A stretch of DNA of 64,000 bases, taken from a bacterium. GTDB taxonomy: Bacteria > Myxococcota_A > Bradymonadia > UBA7976 > UBA1532. Where the stretch lies: assembly GCA_030426085.1 (NCBI GenBank), contig JAUHYW010000015.1, positions 1-64,000 of the forward strand. Reading direction: 5' to 3'. Below, in pieces: positions 14,656-27,030 of the stretch. Each line of letters opens with the position of its first letter. The stretch's first letter is position 1. The notes beneath the pieces are model-generated. The model made no database searches. It had not been told where the DNA came from and worked only from the letters and a program-made list of their open reading frames with translations. The translations under genes were made by a program, and so were the position numbers.

Positions 14656-17100
14656 TCAGCGGGGCTCGGGGGCCACGCATTCGGTGATCCAGCCGCAGCG
14701 GCCGGCGGCGTCGGGCTCACACGTCTGGCGGGGCGGGGTGCCGTCGTCGCACGGCAGCGGGCGCGGGGCGGGGCCGCACGCCTCGGCCCCGCACTGCGGA
14801 GCGGGCTCGACGCAGGCCGCCGCGCAGGCCTCGGCGGTCTCGAAGTTGTTGGCGTTGCCCCCGCAGCCGCCGTAGACGAAGACCCGGCACTCGCCGGCCG
14901 CGGCGTCGTAGTACCACCGCCGGAACGCCGCCTGGCAGTCGCCGGCCTCGGGGGGCAGCTCGCAGGCATTCGCCCGGCACTCGCCCTCGTGGGCCACCCG
15001 GACCCCGGCGCAGCCGGCCTCGCAGTCGTTGCCGTAGGTCACCCCATCGACCCCGCACACCGGGGCCCACACATCGGGGCAGACGCAGGGCTCCTCGCAC
15101 TGCCCGATCAGCCAGCCGCACCGCCCGTCGTCGAGCGGCGCGCACTCGACCGTCGGGCCGTTCCCGTCGGGGCACGGCGCCACCGGCGGCGGCGGCCCAC
15201 AGGCGTCGGCGGCGCACTCGCCCGGAGGCGGGCACTCGCCCACCTGCCATCGGCACACCCCGTCGGCCCCCGCCACGCAGACCTGCTCGGGCAGGCTGCC
15301 GTCGGGGCACACCGCGACCAGGAACGGCGCCGCCCCGCAGGCCTCGGGCGCGCACTCGCCCACCTCGCCGCACTCGCCCTCGTGGGCCACCCGGACCCCG
15401 GCGCACTCGGCCTCGCACGCGTTGCCGTAGGTCATGCCGTCGACCCCGCACACCGGGGCCCACAGGTCGAAGCAGGCGCAGTCGCCGGGGCACTCGCGGA
15501 GCTGCCACCCGCACGCGCCGTCCGCGTCCCGCTGGCAGACGGGGCCGCCGACGCTGCCGTCGGGGCACTCGAAGTTGGGCGCGCCGGGCGCCGGACCGCA
15601 CTCGTCGGCGGGGCACGCCGCGGGGCACTCGCCGATCTGCCAGCCGCACATCCCGGCGGCGTCGCGCACACACATCTGCGGCGGGGGCGTCCCGTCGGGG
15701 CAGACCATGGCCTGGAACGGCGACGGCCCGCATTCGTCCTCGGCGCACTCGCCCGGCTCGTCCCGACACGCCCCCTCGTAGGCCACCGCGACCCCGGCGC
15801 AGCGGGCCGAGCACGGGTTGTCGTACGTCCGCCCGTCCACCCCGCACACCGGGGCCCAGATCTCGCCGCACACGCACTCGCCGGGGCACTCGCCCAGCAC
15901 CCAGCCGCACACCCCGTCCGCCGCGCGCACGCACATCTGCGGCGGCGGGGTCCCGTCGGGGCACAGCTCCCGCTGGAACGGCGACGGCCCGCACTCGTCC
16001 TCGGCGCACTCGCCGGGCACATCCCGGCACTCGCCTTCATGGGCCACCTCGACCCCCGCGCAGCGGGCCGAGCACGGGTTGTCGTACGTCCGCCCGTCCA
16101 CCCCGCACACCGGGGACCGGATCTCGCCGCACACGCACTCGCCGGGGCACTCGCCCAGCACCCAGCCGCAGGCGCCGTCCGCCCCGCGCACGCACATCTG
16201 CGGCGGCGGGGTCCCGTCGGGGCACAGCGCCCGCTGGAACGGCGACGGCCCGCACTCGTCCTCGGCGCACTCGCCCGGCGCGTCCCGGCACTCGCCTTCG
16301 TAGGCCGCCTCGACCCCGGCGCAGCGGGCCTCGCAGGCGTTGCCGTAGGTCACCCCGTCGACCCCGCACACCGGCGCGTAGACGTCCTCGCAGACGCAGT
16401 CGTCGGCGCACTCGCCCACCGCCCAGGCGCACACCCCGTCGGCGCCCTGACAGCGCATCGGCGGGGCGTCGCCGTCGGGGCACGGCTCCACCCGCGGGCG
16501 GGGGCCGCAGTCGACCTCCCGGCACTCGCGCGGCGCGTCGCGGCACTCGCCCTCATGAGCCGCCTCGACCCCGGCGCAGCGGGCCTCGCAGGCGTTGCCG
16601 TAGGTCTCCCCGTCGACCCCGCACACCGGCGCGTAGGCGTCGTCGCACGCGCAGACGTCGGGGCACTCGCCGAGGCGCCAGCCACAGGCGCCGTCATCGC
16701 CCCGCTCGCACGACTGCGGCGGCGGGCTGCCGTCGGGGCACGCCTCCCGCTGGAAGGGCGACGGGCCGCACTCGTCCTCGGCGCACTCGCCCGGCGCGTC
16801 CCGGCACTCGCCCTCGTGGGCCACCTCGACCCCGGCGCACCCGGCGGCGCAGGCGCTGGCGTGGGTCACCCCGTCGGCCCCGCACACCGGATCGCCGTCG
16901 GGGCACTCGCAGCCGGCCGCGACGACGCACACGCCGTCCACGCAGCGCTCGCCCTCCGCGCAGGCGTCGTCGCCGCGACACCCCGGCGGGGCGCTGGCGT
17001 CGGGCATGTCGCCGACCTCCTCGTCGTTCTCGAACGGGCAGCCGGTCAGCGTCGCGCCGACGAGCATGCTCAACAGCAGCAGGGATCTCGTCCGGTCCAT
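14656..17100 (-). CDS. Lipoprotein with seven Kazal domains, one Kunitz domain and a repeated Cys module
   Basis: A protein of 814 aa with lipobox LTGC at 18-21. It contains seven Kazal-type protease-inhibitor domains (each close to PVCGVDGxTYxNxC...C...HEGEC; the first at about 64-99, the second at about 150-186) and one Kunitz/BPTI domain near residues 710-765 (FRRWYYD, YGGCGGNANNF). Interleaved are about nine copies of another roughly 37-residue module, CGPxPF...CPDGxPPxxxC...DGxCGWxxGEC, which I do not recognise. The protein is probably displayed on the outer surface and inhibits serine proteases, either the cell's own or those of prey. GGAGG sits five bases before the ATG. The DNA repeats have a period near 260 bp. 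Confidence 0.9.
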   Translation of the reverse strand: MDRTRSLLLLSMLVGATLTGCPFENDEEVGDMPDASAPPGCRGDDACAEGERCVDGVCVVAAGCECPDGDPVCGADGVTHASACAAGCAGVEVAHEGECRDAPGECAEDECGPSPFQREACPDGSPPPQSCERGDDGACGWRLGECPDVCACDDAYAPVCGVDGETYGNACEARCAGVEAAHEGECRDAPRECREVDCGPRPRVEPCPDGDAPPMRCQGADGVCAWAVGECADDCVCEDVYAPVCGVDGVTYGNACEARCAGVEAAYEGECRDAPGECAEDECGPSPFQRALCPDGTPPPQMCVRGADGACGWVLGECPGECVCGEIRSPVCGVDGRTYDNPCSARCAGVEVAHEGECRDVPGECAEDECGPSPFQRELCPDGTPPPQMCVRAADGVCGWVLGECPGECVCGEIWAPVCGVDGRTYDNPCSARCAGVAVAYEGACRDEPGECAEDECGPSPFQAMVCPDGTPPPQMCVRDAAGMCGWQIGECPAACPADECGPAPGAPNFECPDGSVGGPVCQRDADGACGWQLRECPGDCACFDLWAPVCGVDGMTYGNACEAECAGVRVAHEGECGEVGECAPEACGAAPFLVAVCPDGSLPEQVCVAGADGVCRWQVGECPPPGECAADACGPPPPVAPCPDGNGPTVECAPLDDGRCGWLIGQCEEPCVCPDVWAPVCGVDGVTYGNDCEAGCAGVRVAHEGECRANACELPPEAGDCQAAFRRWYYDAAAGECRVFVYGGCGGNANNFETAEACAAACVEPAPQCGAEACGPAPRPLPCDDGTPPRQTCEPDAAGRCGWITECVAPEPR
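15790..16330 (-). repeat. About 260-bp tandem repeats inside the inhibitor gene
   Basis: Two successive units (from about 15810 and about 16070) are almost identical over long stretches, including the segment encoding the GRTYDNPCSAR Kazal core. Each unit encodes one Kazal domain plus one CGPSPF-type module, about 87 codons. Such identity allows expansion or contraction by recombination. Confidence 0.8.
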
Positions 17101-17213
17101 GTCTTCCTCCGGGCCGCGCGGGGTTCGGCGCGCGGTGCACGGGTGATTGCCCGCCCCCGCCGCGATCCGTCACTTTTTCTCGGGCGCGCTCGAAGCCCGG
17201 GGCGGGGGCCGGT

Positions 17214-17219
17214 TATGAT
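17214..17219 (+). promoter_or_regulatory. -10-like box TATGAT before a start codon
   Basis: TATGAT ends eight bases before the ATG at 17227 and there is no Shine-Dalgarno sequence in between. A transcript starting at or near the ATG is likely. The box itself overlaps two in-frame ATGs (17215, 17218) that might be mistaken for the start. Confidence 0.45.
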
Positions 17220-17226
17220 GGCGCCG

Positions 17227-18135
17227 ATGTCGCCCACCGTCCGTCCGTCCATCGCCGCCTGCGCCCTCTCCCTCGCGCTCGCCCCGGCAGCCCCGGCCCT
17301 CGCCGCCGACGCGGTCGATGGGGCGGTGCTCGAGGCGTTCAACGCCGTCGTCCGCGAGGTGGGCGACGCCGAGGCCGACCCCGCCCGGGCCATCGAGCTG
17401 TACGAGCGGGCGTTGCTCGACGGCCCCGCCCGGGGCTTCGGCCGGCTGCACCTGCGCATCGCCCACCTGCACCGCGCCGCCGGGCGCAACGCCGAGGCGG
17501 CCCACCACTTCGACGCGTGCCTCGCCGACGAGCGGGTCGATCCGATCGACCGCCAGTTCATCTGCGAGCGGGGGCTCGAGCAGGTCACCGCCCCCCTGAC
17601 CATCGAGGGGCTGCCCGCGGGCGGCGCCGTCCGGATCATCGAGCCCGCGGCCGCCGCCGGGGTGCACCTCAGCGGGGCCCGGGTCCCGCGGGGCGAGCTG
17701 CGGGTCGTCGTCGAGGCGCCGGGGCGGGTCGCCGAGCGCTCGACGATCACCATCGACGGGCCGACGCTGTGGACCGCCCGGGTCGGGCTCGACGCCCCCG
17801 ACGGCCCGCTGGTGCCCGACGGCTTCGTCGAGTCGCCGGTCGAGCCGGTCGACCCCGACGGCCTGCCCCGCTGGCCGGGCTACGTGGCCGGCGGCCTGGG
17901 GGTCGCGCTGGTCGGCGCCGGACTCATCGTGGGGGTCCAGAACCGGGACACGCTGGCCGACATCCGCGGGCGCCAGTCCGACGGGCTGTGCGGGGCCGAC
18001 CGCTGCGCCGGCGACCTGTCCTCGGCCGAGAGCCGGGCCGGGCTGGCCGACGGCATGTGGATCGGCGGCGCAGCGCTGGCCGCGGGCGGGGTCGTGTGGT
18101 GGCTGCTGACCGGCGACCAGGGCGGCCGCTGGTGA
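17227..18135 (+). CDS. Exported TPR-like protein with C-terminal membrane anchor
   Basis: A protein of 302 aa. A signal peptide ends near APALAAD. Residues about 35-120 form helical repeats (AIELYERALLDGPARGFGRLHLRIAH...RNAEAAHHFDACL) of TPR character. A beta-rich PEGA-like segment follows (LTIEGLPAGGAVRI...RGELRVVVEAPG). Two hydrophobic helices near the C-terminus flank a short loop with two cysteines. This resembles other myxobacterial TPR/PEGA envelope proteins of unknown role. The start at 17227 assumes a leaderless transcript; 17215 is the alternative. It overlaps the following gene by four bases (GTGA). Confidence 0.7.
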   Translation: MSPTVRPSIAACALSLALAPAAPALAADAVDGAVLEAFNAVVREVGDAEADPARAIELYERALLDGPARGFGRLHLRIAHLHRAAGRNAEAAHHFDACLADERVDPIDRQFICERGLEQVTAPLTIEGLPAGGAVRIIEPAAAAGVHLSGARVPRGELRVVVEAPGRVAERSTITIDGPTLWTARVGLDAPDGPLVPDGFVESPVEPVDPDGLPRWPGYVAGGLGVALVGAGLIVGVQNRDTLADIRGRQSDGLCGADRCAGDLSSAESRAGLADGMWIGGAALAAGGVVWWLLTGDQGGRW

Positions 18136-19049
18136 GCCGGACCATCCGCCGGCTCACCGCGTGCCTCGCGCTCTCGCTCATCGGGGGCTGCTTCTCGGGC
18201 GACGACTTCTCGGCCTGCACCGAGATCGGCCAATGCGGGCTCGACGGGGCCGGCCTGGCCCTGATGTGCCTCGACGGGGCCTGCGTGCGCCCGCCGGTCG
18301 ACGGTCGGGAGACGGTGACCCTCACCGGCTCGCTCGGCAGCCAGCACACCCACACCGAGCGGCTGGTGCGCATCGAGGCGGTGACGCTCAACGAGAGCGT
18401 GCTGCGGGTCGACGCCGACGCCATCGTGGTGGCCGATCAGATCCGGGGCGACGGCGCCGGGCTGCCCGGAGGCGACGGCGGCGCGGGCGGGGGCAGCAGC
18501 GGAGACGGGGCCGCAGTGGACGGCGCCCAGGGCCTGCCGTCGCGCTCGGAGACAGCCGGCGGCGGTCTGGGCGGGGTGGCCGGCGCCGACGAAGGCGACG
18601 GGGGTGGAGCGGGCGCGGGCGGCCGGCATCCGGTCGACGAGCCGTGCCGGCTGGCCTTCGAAATGGTCGAGCCCGGCTCCGGCGGCGGAGGCGGCGGCGG
18701 CGGCGGCGGCCCGGCCGGATGCAGCGGAGCCGACGGCGGCCGAGGCGGGGCGGCGATCGTGCTCCGAGCCCGGCGGTTCATCGAGATCCAGGCGCCGTTG
18801 AAGGCGGCGGGGCAGCCGGGCGAGGGGGCCCGCATCGTCGACTGCGCAGGGGCGGGCGGCGCCGGAGGCGGGGGCAGCGGCGGCGTGATCTACCTCGAGG
18901 CGCCGGTGATCCTGTTCAGCGACGGGGCCCGGCTCGACGTGCGCGGCGCCGACGACGCCGGCGGGGGCCTGGTGACGGTCTACGGCGCCATCGAGGGGGC
19001 CTTCCCCGGGGTGCACGGGGCCAAGGAGGCCGGGGTCTGCTTGCGGTGA
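18132..19049 (+). CDS. Glycine-rich surface lipoprotein
   Basis: A protein of 305 aa with lipobox LIGGC (about residues 16-20) and an early C-x-x-x-x-x-C-rich part (CTEIGQCGLD, MCLDGACV). The central third is extremely Gly-rich, including an uninterrupted run of ten Gly. It is followed by a beta-type region (AAIVLRARRFIEIQ, GVIYLEAPVILFSDG). Gly-rich segments between short hydrophobic strands resemble beta-helix or Gly-rich adhesin-like proteins in Myxococcota. It is translationally coupled to the preceding TPR-like gene (GTGA overlap). Function unknown; surface exposure is inferred. Confidence 0.7.
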   Translation: MSRTIRRLTACLALSLIGGCFSGDDFSACTEIGQCGLDGAGLALMCLDGACVRPPVDGRETVTLTGSLGSQHTHTERLVRIEAVTLNESVLRVDADAIVVADQIRGDGAGLPGGDGGAGGGSSGDGAAVDGAQGLPSRSETAGGGLGGVAGADEGDGGGAGAGGRHPVDEPCRLAFEMVEPGSGGGGGGGGGGPAGCSGADGGRGGAAIVLRARRFIEIQAPLKAAGQPGEGARIVDCAGAGGAGGGGSGGVIYLEAPVILFSDGARLDVRGADDAGGGLVTVYGAIEGAFPGVHGAKEAGVCLR

Positions 19050-19149
19050 AGCGGGGCGCCGGCCGCGGTCACCCGGGGGGACCCTGTCAATCGCCCCCCG
19101 TCGTGCGGTTCAATGGGCCGTCGCGCCGCAAAAAAGAGAGCCCGACCCC

Positions 19150-20262
19150 ATGCCTTCGATCCCCACCGACTCGCTGCCGCCGCTCGCCCAGCCGATGCCT
19201 CGGGCGATGGATCCGATGGACTTCGAGGCCACCAACCCGCTGCCCCCGGTCGACGAGCGCGACCGGATGCGCTACGAGCGGCCGTCGTCCATCGAGCCCA
19301 TCGAGCTGCCCCCGGCTCCCTCCCGCCCGCCGGCGACCCTGCCCGCGATCGGCGCGGTGTCGACCGAGGCCGCCCCGCCCGCGGTCGACGTGCCGCCCGA
19401 GCTGCTCCGCAAGCGGCGGATCCTGCTGACGGTCTTCACCGCGGTCTACGGCTTCGCCGCCATCGGCGCGTTCGTGTGGGGTGTATCGTGGCCGGCGCTG
19501 CTCGGCTGCGCGCTCCTGGCCTACGGCGGCATGCTGGCCCACGAGGTCGTGCTGCACCGGCTGCTGGCCCACCGGGCCTTCCGCACCGGCCGGGCGACGC
19601 GCTTCCTGATGACCGCCTTCGCCATGGCCTGGCCCGCCCGCAGCCCCATCTGGTGGGCGGCGACCCACCGCCACCACCACAAGCACGCCGACGACCCGCA
19701 GGACGTGCACAGCCCCCGGCACGGCGCGCTGCGGGCGCTCATCGGCTGGCCGTTCGAGCCCCGGGCCCTCGCCTTCCCCTACCGCGAGGTGGGCGACCTG
19801 ACCCGGCTGCCCGAGATGCGGCTCCTCGACCGGATGGTGATGCTGCCGTTCGCCCTGTCGCTGGCGCTGGCCACCCTGGCCGGCTGGGCCTTCGGGCAGA
19901 TGTTCCCCGCCAGCGGCATGACCGCGATGCAGGGCCTCGTCTGGTGGGGCCTGTGGCGGGCGCTGTACCCGATCGTCGCGATGGGGCTGGTCAACGTCGT
20001 CGCCCACCGCCCGGGCTTCGGCGAGCGGCGCTACCCCACCGACGACGACACCCGCAACGTGCGCTGGCTGAGCTGGCTGACCGCCGGGGCCGGCTGGCAC
20101 AACAACCACCACCACTACGGCCACGCCGCCCGAGCCGGCTTCCGCCCCGGCGAGTTCGACCCCTCGTGGTGGCTCATCGGGCAGCTCGAGAAGATGGGGC
20201 TGGTGTGGGACGTGCGCGACGTGCCGCCGGACGTGGTCGAGGCCACCGACGCCAGGGCGTGA
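19150..20262 (+). CDS. Membrane fatty-acid (acyl-CoA-type) desaturase
   Basis: A protein of 370 aa. After a Pro-rich N-terminal extension of about 80 residues it has four hydrophobic helices and the three histidine boxes of diiron desaturases: H136-RLLA-H141, H173-R-H175-H176 and H317-N-N-H320-H321. The HNNHH form of box three fits the delta-9 (stearoyl) desaturase branch. The enzyme inserts a double bond into acyl chains using O2 and electrons from a ferredoxin or cytochrome b5 type donor. No donor gene is adjacent. It is likely to adjust membrane fluidity. The gene converges on the efflux operon with no gap. Confidence 0.9.
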   Translation: MPSIPTDSLPPLAQPMPRAMDPMDFEATNPLPPVDERDRMRYERPSSIEPIELPPAPSRPPATLPAIGAVSTEAAPPAVDVPPELLRKRRILLTVFTAVYGFAAIGAFVWGVSWPALLGCALLAYGGMLAHEVVLHRLLAHRAFRTGRATRFLMTAFAMAWPARSPIWWAATHRHHHKHADDPQDVHSPRHGALRALIGWPFEPRALAFPYREVGDLTRLPEMRLLDRMVMLPFALSLALATLAGWAFGQMFPASGMTAMQGLVWWGLWRALYPIVAMGLVNVVAHRPGFGERRYPTDDDTRNVRWLSWLTAGAGWHNNHHHYGHAARAGFRPGEFDPSWWLIGQLEKMGLVWDVRDVPPDVVEATDARA

Positions 20263-23397
<3,135 letters not shown>

Positions 23398-24495
23398 CTA
23401 CTCGCCCCCGCCCGGCCCCGACGCCGACGGCGCCTCGGACTCGATGATCTGGAGCGGCTGCCCCGGCCGGATGCGCTCGTTGCCCCGGGTGATGACCCGC
23501 TCGCCGCTGGACAGCCCCTCACCGCGCACGATGGCCAGCGCCTGGGCCGTCTCGCTCACCTGCACCGGCTGGGGCACCGCCTTGCCGTCCACCGCCTTGA
23601 CCACCCGCACCCCGGTCGGACCGCGGACCAGCGCGTCCCGGGGCACCAGCAGGCCGGGCTCGGTGCGCCATTCGAACCGCACGTCCACCGGGCTGCCCGC
23701 CAGCAGCCACGGGGCCTCGCCGGCCGGCGTGAGCCGGACCCGGGCGGTGCGGGTCGTCTCGTCGAGGGCCGGCACCACCCCCTCGACCGTGGCCGCCATC
23801 TCGTCGGGCCCCACCAGCGTCGCCGAGCCGCCCTTGCGCACGTAGCGCAAGATCGCGGCGTCCACATCGACCAGCACCTGGAGCGCGTCGGCCGAGACCA
23901 GCCCCAGCAGCGCCTGCCCCGGGTTGACCCACATGCCCGGCTCGACGCTGCGGGCCCGCACCACGCCGGCGAACGGCGCCTCGACGGTGTGCCGCTTCAG
24001 CTCGGCCCGCAGCCGGGCCGCCTCGGCCGCCCGCGCGCGGACCGCCGCCTCGAGCCCGTCCACCCGGCTCTCGAACCGCTCCCGCTCGGCGTCGGTGATC
24101 ACCGGGTGGGGCAGCTTCGCCGCCCGATCGCGCTCCCGGCGGGCCTGAGCCAGCTCGGCCGCCGCCTGCCGCTCCGCCGCGCGGGCCGCCGCCAGCCGGG
24201 GCTCGATCAGATCGGTGTCCAGCCGCACGAGCACATCGCCCGCCTCGACCCGGTCGCCCACCCGGGGCGCCACCTCGGCGACCGACCCCGACACGCCCGC
24301 CGCCAGCGTCGTCGTCGACAGCGGCGCCGCGTGGCCCAGGAAGGTGCGGCGGGCGGTCAGCGCGCCCTCGCGCACCGGCTCGACCTGCACCCGGGCCGGA
24401 GGCGGGCCGCCGCCCTTGCCGCCGGTCTGCTTGCCGGCCGTCTCGCCGCAACCGGCCGCGGCCAGCAGCGCCATCAGGAGTGTGAAGCGCTTCAC
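23398..24495 (-). CDS. RND periplasmic adaptor lipoprotein (membrane fusion protein)
   Basis: A protein of 365 aa with lipobox AAGC near residues 13-16. It shows the adaptor order: a beta-strand, half of the lipoyl domain, a long helical hairpin (Ala/Glu/Arg-rich, about 95-165), the second lipoyl half (VEAPFAGVVRARSVEPGMWVNPGQ), a barrel domain and a C-terminal membrane-proximal domain. It joins the RND pump to the outer-membrane channel. It overlaps the channel gene by four bases (ATGA) and abuts the pump gene. Confidence 0.93.
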   Translation of the reverse strand: MKRFTLLMALLAAAGCGETAGKQTGGKGGGPPPARVQVEPVREGALTARRTFLGHAAPLSTTTLAAGVSGSVAEVAPRVGDRVEAGDVLVRLDTDLIEPRLAAARAAERQAAAELAQARRERDRAAKLPHPVITDAERERFESRVDGLEAAVRARAAEAARLRAELKRHTVEAPFAGVVRARSVEPGMWVNPGQALLGLVSADALQVLVDVDAAILRYVRKGGSATLVGPDEMAATVEGVVPALDETTRTARVRLTPAGEAPWLLAGSPVDVRFEWRTEPGLLVPRDALVRGPTGVRVVKAVDGKAVPQPVQVSETAQALAIVRGEGLSSGERVITRGNERIRPGQPLQIIESEAPSASGPGGGE

Positions 24496-25934
24496 CGGGC
24501 CTCCTCGGCAGTCTCTTCTGCAGTCTCTTCGGCAGTCTCTCGGTCATCACGGGGGCGGGCCGGCTCGAAGCCCCCGCCCAGCGCCCGGCGCAACGTGACG
24601 TGCAGCCGCAGCAGATCGACCCGGGCCACCAGCAGCGACCGCTCGGCCGCCTGCGCGCTGCGGATCGCCGTCACCACCGGCAGATAGTCGCCCAGCCCGG
24701 CCAGATAGCGGGCCTCGGCCTCCTCGACGAGCTGCGCCGCGCTCTGCCGCTCGGCCTCCAGGATCTCGAGCCGGGTCGCCGACTCGCCGATCGCGACCAG
24801 CGCGCCCTCGACCTCGGCCAGCGCCACCAGCCACGCCTGACCCAGCGCCGCCAGCCCCTCGCGCACCATCGCCCGCTGCTGCTCGACGACCGCCGCCCGC
24901 CGCCCGCCGTCGATCAGGGGCCCGGCGATGCTCGCCGCGATGGACCACAGCCACTGCTCGACCAACGCCGAGGGCGTCGGCCCGCCCACGCCCACCGAGC
25001 CGGTCAGCGCGAAGGTCGGGAACCGATCGGCCAGCGCCGCGGCCACTCGGGCGTCGGCCGCGGCCACCCGGAACCGGGCCGCCCGCAGGTCCGGCCGCTG
25101 GCGCAGCACATCCCCCGGCACCCCGGTCGCCGGCAGGGGCGGCGCGTCGGCCACCGCCGCCGCAGGCAGCGGGATCTCGACCCCCGGCGCCACGCCCGAC
25201 AGCACCCCGAGCCGATTGCGCAGCGCCGCGACCCGGGCCCGCACCGGCGGCAGCAGCCCCTCGGTCGCCAGCAGCGCGCCCCGCTGCTGACCCACCGCCA
25301 CCGCGGTCGCCAGCCCCTGCTCGAAGCGCTGCTCCAGCCGCTCGAGCAGCGTGCGGTTGCGCTCGACGTGGGCCGCGAGCAGCTCGGCCAGCGCCCGCTG
25401 ACCGGCCAGTTCGAACCACGCGTCGCCCACCGAGGCCGACAGCGACATCGCCACCGCCTGCACGTCCAGCGCGCCGGCCGCCGCCTGCCACTCGGCGGCG
25501 TCGGTCAGCGCCGAGACCCGGCCCCACAGATCCAGCTCATAGCGGGCGGCGAGGTTGGCCTGATACAGCGAGAACTCGCGGGCCTGCCCGAACAGCGCGC
25601 TGCGCTGACGGCTGGCCTGCACCGAGGCGTCGAGCGTCGGCCACCACCCGGCGTTCGCCGCGTCGGCCTCGGCCCGGGCTCGGTCGAGCCGGGCCCACGC
25701 CTGCTTCAGATCGAGGTTCTGGGATTCGACCCGGGCCATCATCGCGTCGAGGCCGGGGTCGCCGAAGGCCGTCCACCACCGGGCCTCGACCGCCGCCTCG
25801 CCGCCGCCGGACCACGCCGCGGGCAGCGCCACCGGCGGCGCGACCGACTCGGGGCGGGTGACCGGATGGACCTGGCAGCCGAGGGCGCCGACGAGCGTCA
25901 GGGTGATGAACGGAGCGATGGATCTGGCTGGCAC
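24492..25934 (-). CDS. Outer-membrane efflux lipoprotein (NodT/OprM family)
   Basis: A protein of 480 aa and the first gene of the efflux operon. The lipobox is LGC near residue 20. Two repeats typical of outer-membrane factors are visible: WWTAFGDPGLDAMM and the later RQRPDLRAARFRVAAADARV, with long helical coils between them (periplasmic tunnel). A TAEE tetrapeptide is repeated three times at the extreme C-terminus, encoded by a 12-bp tandem repeat that crosses into the adaptor start region. It forms the exit duct of the tripartite pump. A run of six T occurs on the plus strand just upstream of the start. Confidence 0.92.
   Translation of the reverse strand: MPARSIAPFITLTLVGALGCQVHPVTRPESVAPPVALPAAWSGGGEAAVEARWWTAFGDPGLDAMMARVESQNLDLKQAWARLDRARAEADAANAGWWPTLDASVQASRQRSALFGQAREFSLYQANLAARYELDLWGRVSALTDAAEWQAAAGALDVQAVAMSLSASVGDAWFELAGQRALAELLAAHVERNRTLLERLEQRFEQGLATAVAVGQQRGALLATEGLLPPVRARVAALRNRLGVLSGVAPGVEIPLPAAAVADAPPLPATGVPGDVLRQRPDLRAARFRVAAADARVAAALADRFPTFALTGSVGVGGPTPSALVEQWLWSIAASIAGPLIDGGRRAAVVEQQRAMVREGLAALGQAWLVALAEVEGALVAIGESATRLEILEAERQSAAQLVEEAEARYLAGLGDYLPVVTAIRSAQAAERSLLVARVDLLRLHVTLRRALGGGFEPARPRDDRETAEETAEETAEEAR
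24501..24536 (+). repeat. 12-bp tandem repeat, three units
   Basis: Three units of the type CTCTTCGGCAGT (24501-24512, 24513-24524, 24525-24536). On the minus strand they encode TAEE three times at the C-terminus of the efflux channel. Because the unit is a multiple of three, slippage changes only the tail length. Confidence 0.9.
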
Positions 25935-26048
25935 GCCGGCCCTTTTTTGAACGAGTCGGGATCATGACGTCGCTGGACGCCGCCCAAGAGATGCCGCTGC
26001 GCGCGGACGGTTGCCGCGCTTCGAACCCGGTGTTTTCCGAGCCCCGCG

Positions 26049-26966
26049 CTACTTCAGGTGGGCCTCGAGGAACGGCTCGACCTTCGACCACGCGGCCGAC
26101 GCCGCCGCCTGATCGTAGCGGTCGCTCGACGGGTTGGCGAAGGCGTGCTGCGCGTCGTAGCGGTGGATCGTCGCGGTCTTGCCCGCCGCCGCCAGCGCCT
26201 TTTCGAAGGCGTCCACGCTGTCGGCGGTGATGTGGTCGTCCTGGTCGGCGAAGACGCCGAGCAGCGGCGCCTCGAGCCCCTTCAGCGCCTCGGCCTCGGT
26301 CACCGTGCGCCCGTAGTACATCACCACCGCGTCCAGCCCCTCGACCTTCAGCCCCGCCTGCAGCGACCACGCCCCGCCGAAGCACCACCCGATGACCCCG
26401 GTCTTCGACGCCTTCACCCGGGCGTCGTCAGCCAGGAACTGCGCCGCCGCCTGCAACGTCGCCGTCGCCTTCGCCGGGTCGACCGCCTTCATCGCCGCCA
26501 TCGCCGCGTCGGGGGTCGTCGCCACCGCGCCGCCGTACAGATCGACCGCCAGGGCCGCGTAGCCCTCGGCGGCCAGCCGGTCGGCCCAGTGCTTGATGTG
26601 GTCGTTGAGCCCCCACCACTCGTGGATGACGATCACCGCCGGCGCCGGCGCCTGCGCCCCGGCGGGCAGGCTCAGGTAGTGCTGCCCCCCGCCGATCGCG
26701 ACCATCGACCCCTTCAGGGCCGGCGTCGCGCCCTCCTTGAGGGCATGCAGCGCCTTGAACTCCGCCTCCGACAGCCCGTTGGTGTCCATCGGCTGCGCCG
26801 CCTTCTCCGGGGCTTTCTCGGCCGCCTTCTCCGGGGCCGCCTCGGCCGCTTTCTCCGGGGCTTTCTCGGCCGCCTTCTCCGGCGCGCCCTTCTCCCCGCC
26901 GCCGCTGCACGCGGCGAAGCTCAGCGACAGACCGACGGCGACCAGCAGGCGAAGGGATGCAGACAT
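26049..26966 (-). CDS. Dienelactone-hydrolase-family lipoprotein
   Basis: A protein of 305 aa. Residues 1-20 are a lipoprotein signal ending FAAC20. Residues about 24-60 are a low-complexity linker of PEKAAEKA repeats. The catalytic domain follows with HEWWGLNDH (E116), nucleophile C195 in GWCFGG, an acid in FADQDDH (D241 or D244) and H274 in YDAQHAF. The Cys-His-Asp triad is that of dienelactone hydrolases, which hydrolyse cyclic ester bonds. The lipid anchor and flexible spacer imply periplasmic or surface activity, unlike cytoplasmic DLH enzymes. The natural substrate is unknown. Confidence 0.88.
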   Translation of the reverse strand: MSASLRLLVAVGLSLSFAACSGGGEKGAPEKAAEKAPEKAAEAAPEKAAEKAPEKAAQPMDTNGLSEAEFKALHALKEGATPALKGSMVAIGGGQHYLSLPAGAQAPAPAVIVIHEWWGLNDHIKHWADRLAAEGYAALAVDLYGGAVATTPDAAMAAMKAVDPAKATATLQAAAQFLADDARVKASKTGVIGWCFGGAWSLQAGLKVEGLDAVVMYYGRTVTEAEALKGLEAPLLGVFADQDDHITADSVDAFEKALAAAGKTATIHRYDAQHAFANPSSDRYDQAAASAAWSKVEPFLEAHLK

Positions 26967-27030
26967 GCGCGCGACTCCGAGCGAGAGGTGTGAGGGAGAG
27001 AGTCCCCACCGCCCGCCGACGTCGCGGGGC

